Under the pieces are notes generated by a model. It saw nothing but the letters and a program-made list of their open reading frames with translations, had not been told where the DNA came from and did no database searches. Both the position numbers and the translations under genes were made by a program. This document shows positions 63,709 through 64,000 of a stretch of 64,000 bases of DNA, in pieces (position 1 is the stretch's first letter; each line of letters begins with the position of its first letter). The stretch comes from Centroberyx gerrardi (Eukaryota > Chordata > Actinopteri > Beryciformes > Berycidae), in assembly GCF_048128805.1 (NCBI RefSeq), contig NC_136004.1, positions 20,505,284-20,569,283 of the forward strand, read 5' to 3'.

Positions 63709-64000
63709 TTTCGCTTCAAGCCTGCATAGCGGGCATTCCTGACTGGCTCCGTCAGATCTGCGCTTCGCACTGCGGCTTGTCCCAGTTTTCTTTTCTTGCT
63801 GTGTTATGTTGGCATCCCTTGTTCCTGCTGCTGCTACTGCTGCTGCTGTGTGTGTGTCATCCGAGGCACAGTTGCCTGCTCCAGCCTCTCTGGTGGTGGT
63901 GACGTCTCTGAGCAGGGCAAGTTTCTGTCTGAATCCCCTGCATGTGACGTATAAGGCTTACAGTTGTCTAGTTGTCCAGTACCCACCCTTCACTGTTCAA
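63709..64000 (-). promoter_or_regulatory. cdc14b 5' UTR / distal promoter region
   Basis: Moderately GC-rich. It contains a CAG/TAG triplet run on the cdc14b strand (63817-63848, CTGCTG on plus). No further gene start is visible before the window ends. Confidence 0.4.

Overview
The window looks like a chromosome segment from a teleost fish. Its genes are large and multi-exon with canonical GT-AG introns. One of them encodes vasotocin (CYIQNCPRG) rather than vasopressin. The intergenic DNA is full of fish-type repeats: Harbinger-like and hAT-like DNA transposons, L1- and L2-type LINE pieces, a tRNA-derived SINE, and very long CT, GT and GAA microsatellites. All gene models below were built by eye from exon frames and splice sites; no database search was run.

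Left block (1-13.4 kb): ubox5/RNF37 (U-box plus RING E3 ligase; six coding exons, 665 codons), then the vasotocin-neurophysin gene (three exons, 152 codons) with a consensus CRE and a TATA box. In human, UBOX5 and AVP/OXT are neighbours on 20p13. Between the two genes lies an unrecognised 92-codon open frame ending in a CaaX-like box.

Middle (13.4-27 kb): a repeat-rich stretch with an L2-like LINE inserted in an L1-like LINE, a small CC chemokine gene of CCL27/CCL28 type (three exons, 97 codons), a probable solo LTR, a 240-bp TTC tract beside a possible orphan exon, and a diverged local duplication.

Right block (27-64 kb): slc35d2 (+, 12 exons, 337 codons), znf367 (-, 5 exons, 315 codons), habp4 (+, 8 exons, 360 codons) and cdc14b (-, 15 coding exons, 481 or 501 codons depending on which of two first exons is used). 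This is the gene set and order known from human 9q22.32. slc35d2 and znf367 converge, znf367 and habp4 diverge, and habp4 and cdc14b converge.

Functionally the genes are a mixture: ubiquitin ligation, neurohypophysial hormone, chemokine, Golgi nucleotide-sugar transport, cell-cycle transcription factor, RNA-binding RGG protein and mitotic-exit phosphatase. They share linkage, not a pathway. I see no operon-like or novel multi-gene system. The most interesting points are the two alternative cdc14b first exons, the small CaaX open frame, the joining of two blocks that are separate in human, an inverted pair of about 250-bp repeats in habp4 and cdc14b, a perfect 24-bp-stem hairpin, and splice sites that abut long microsatellites.
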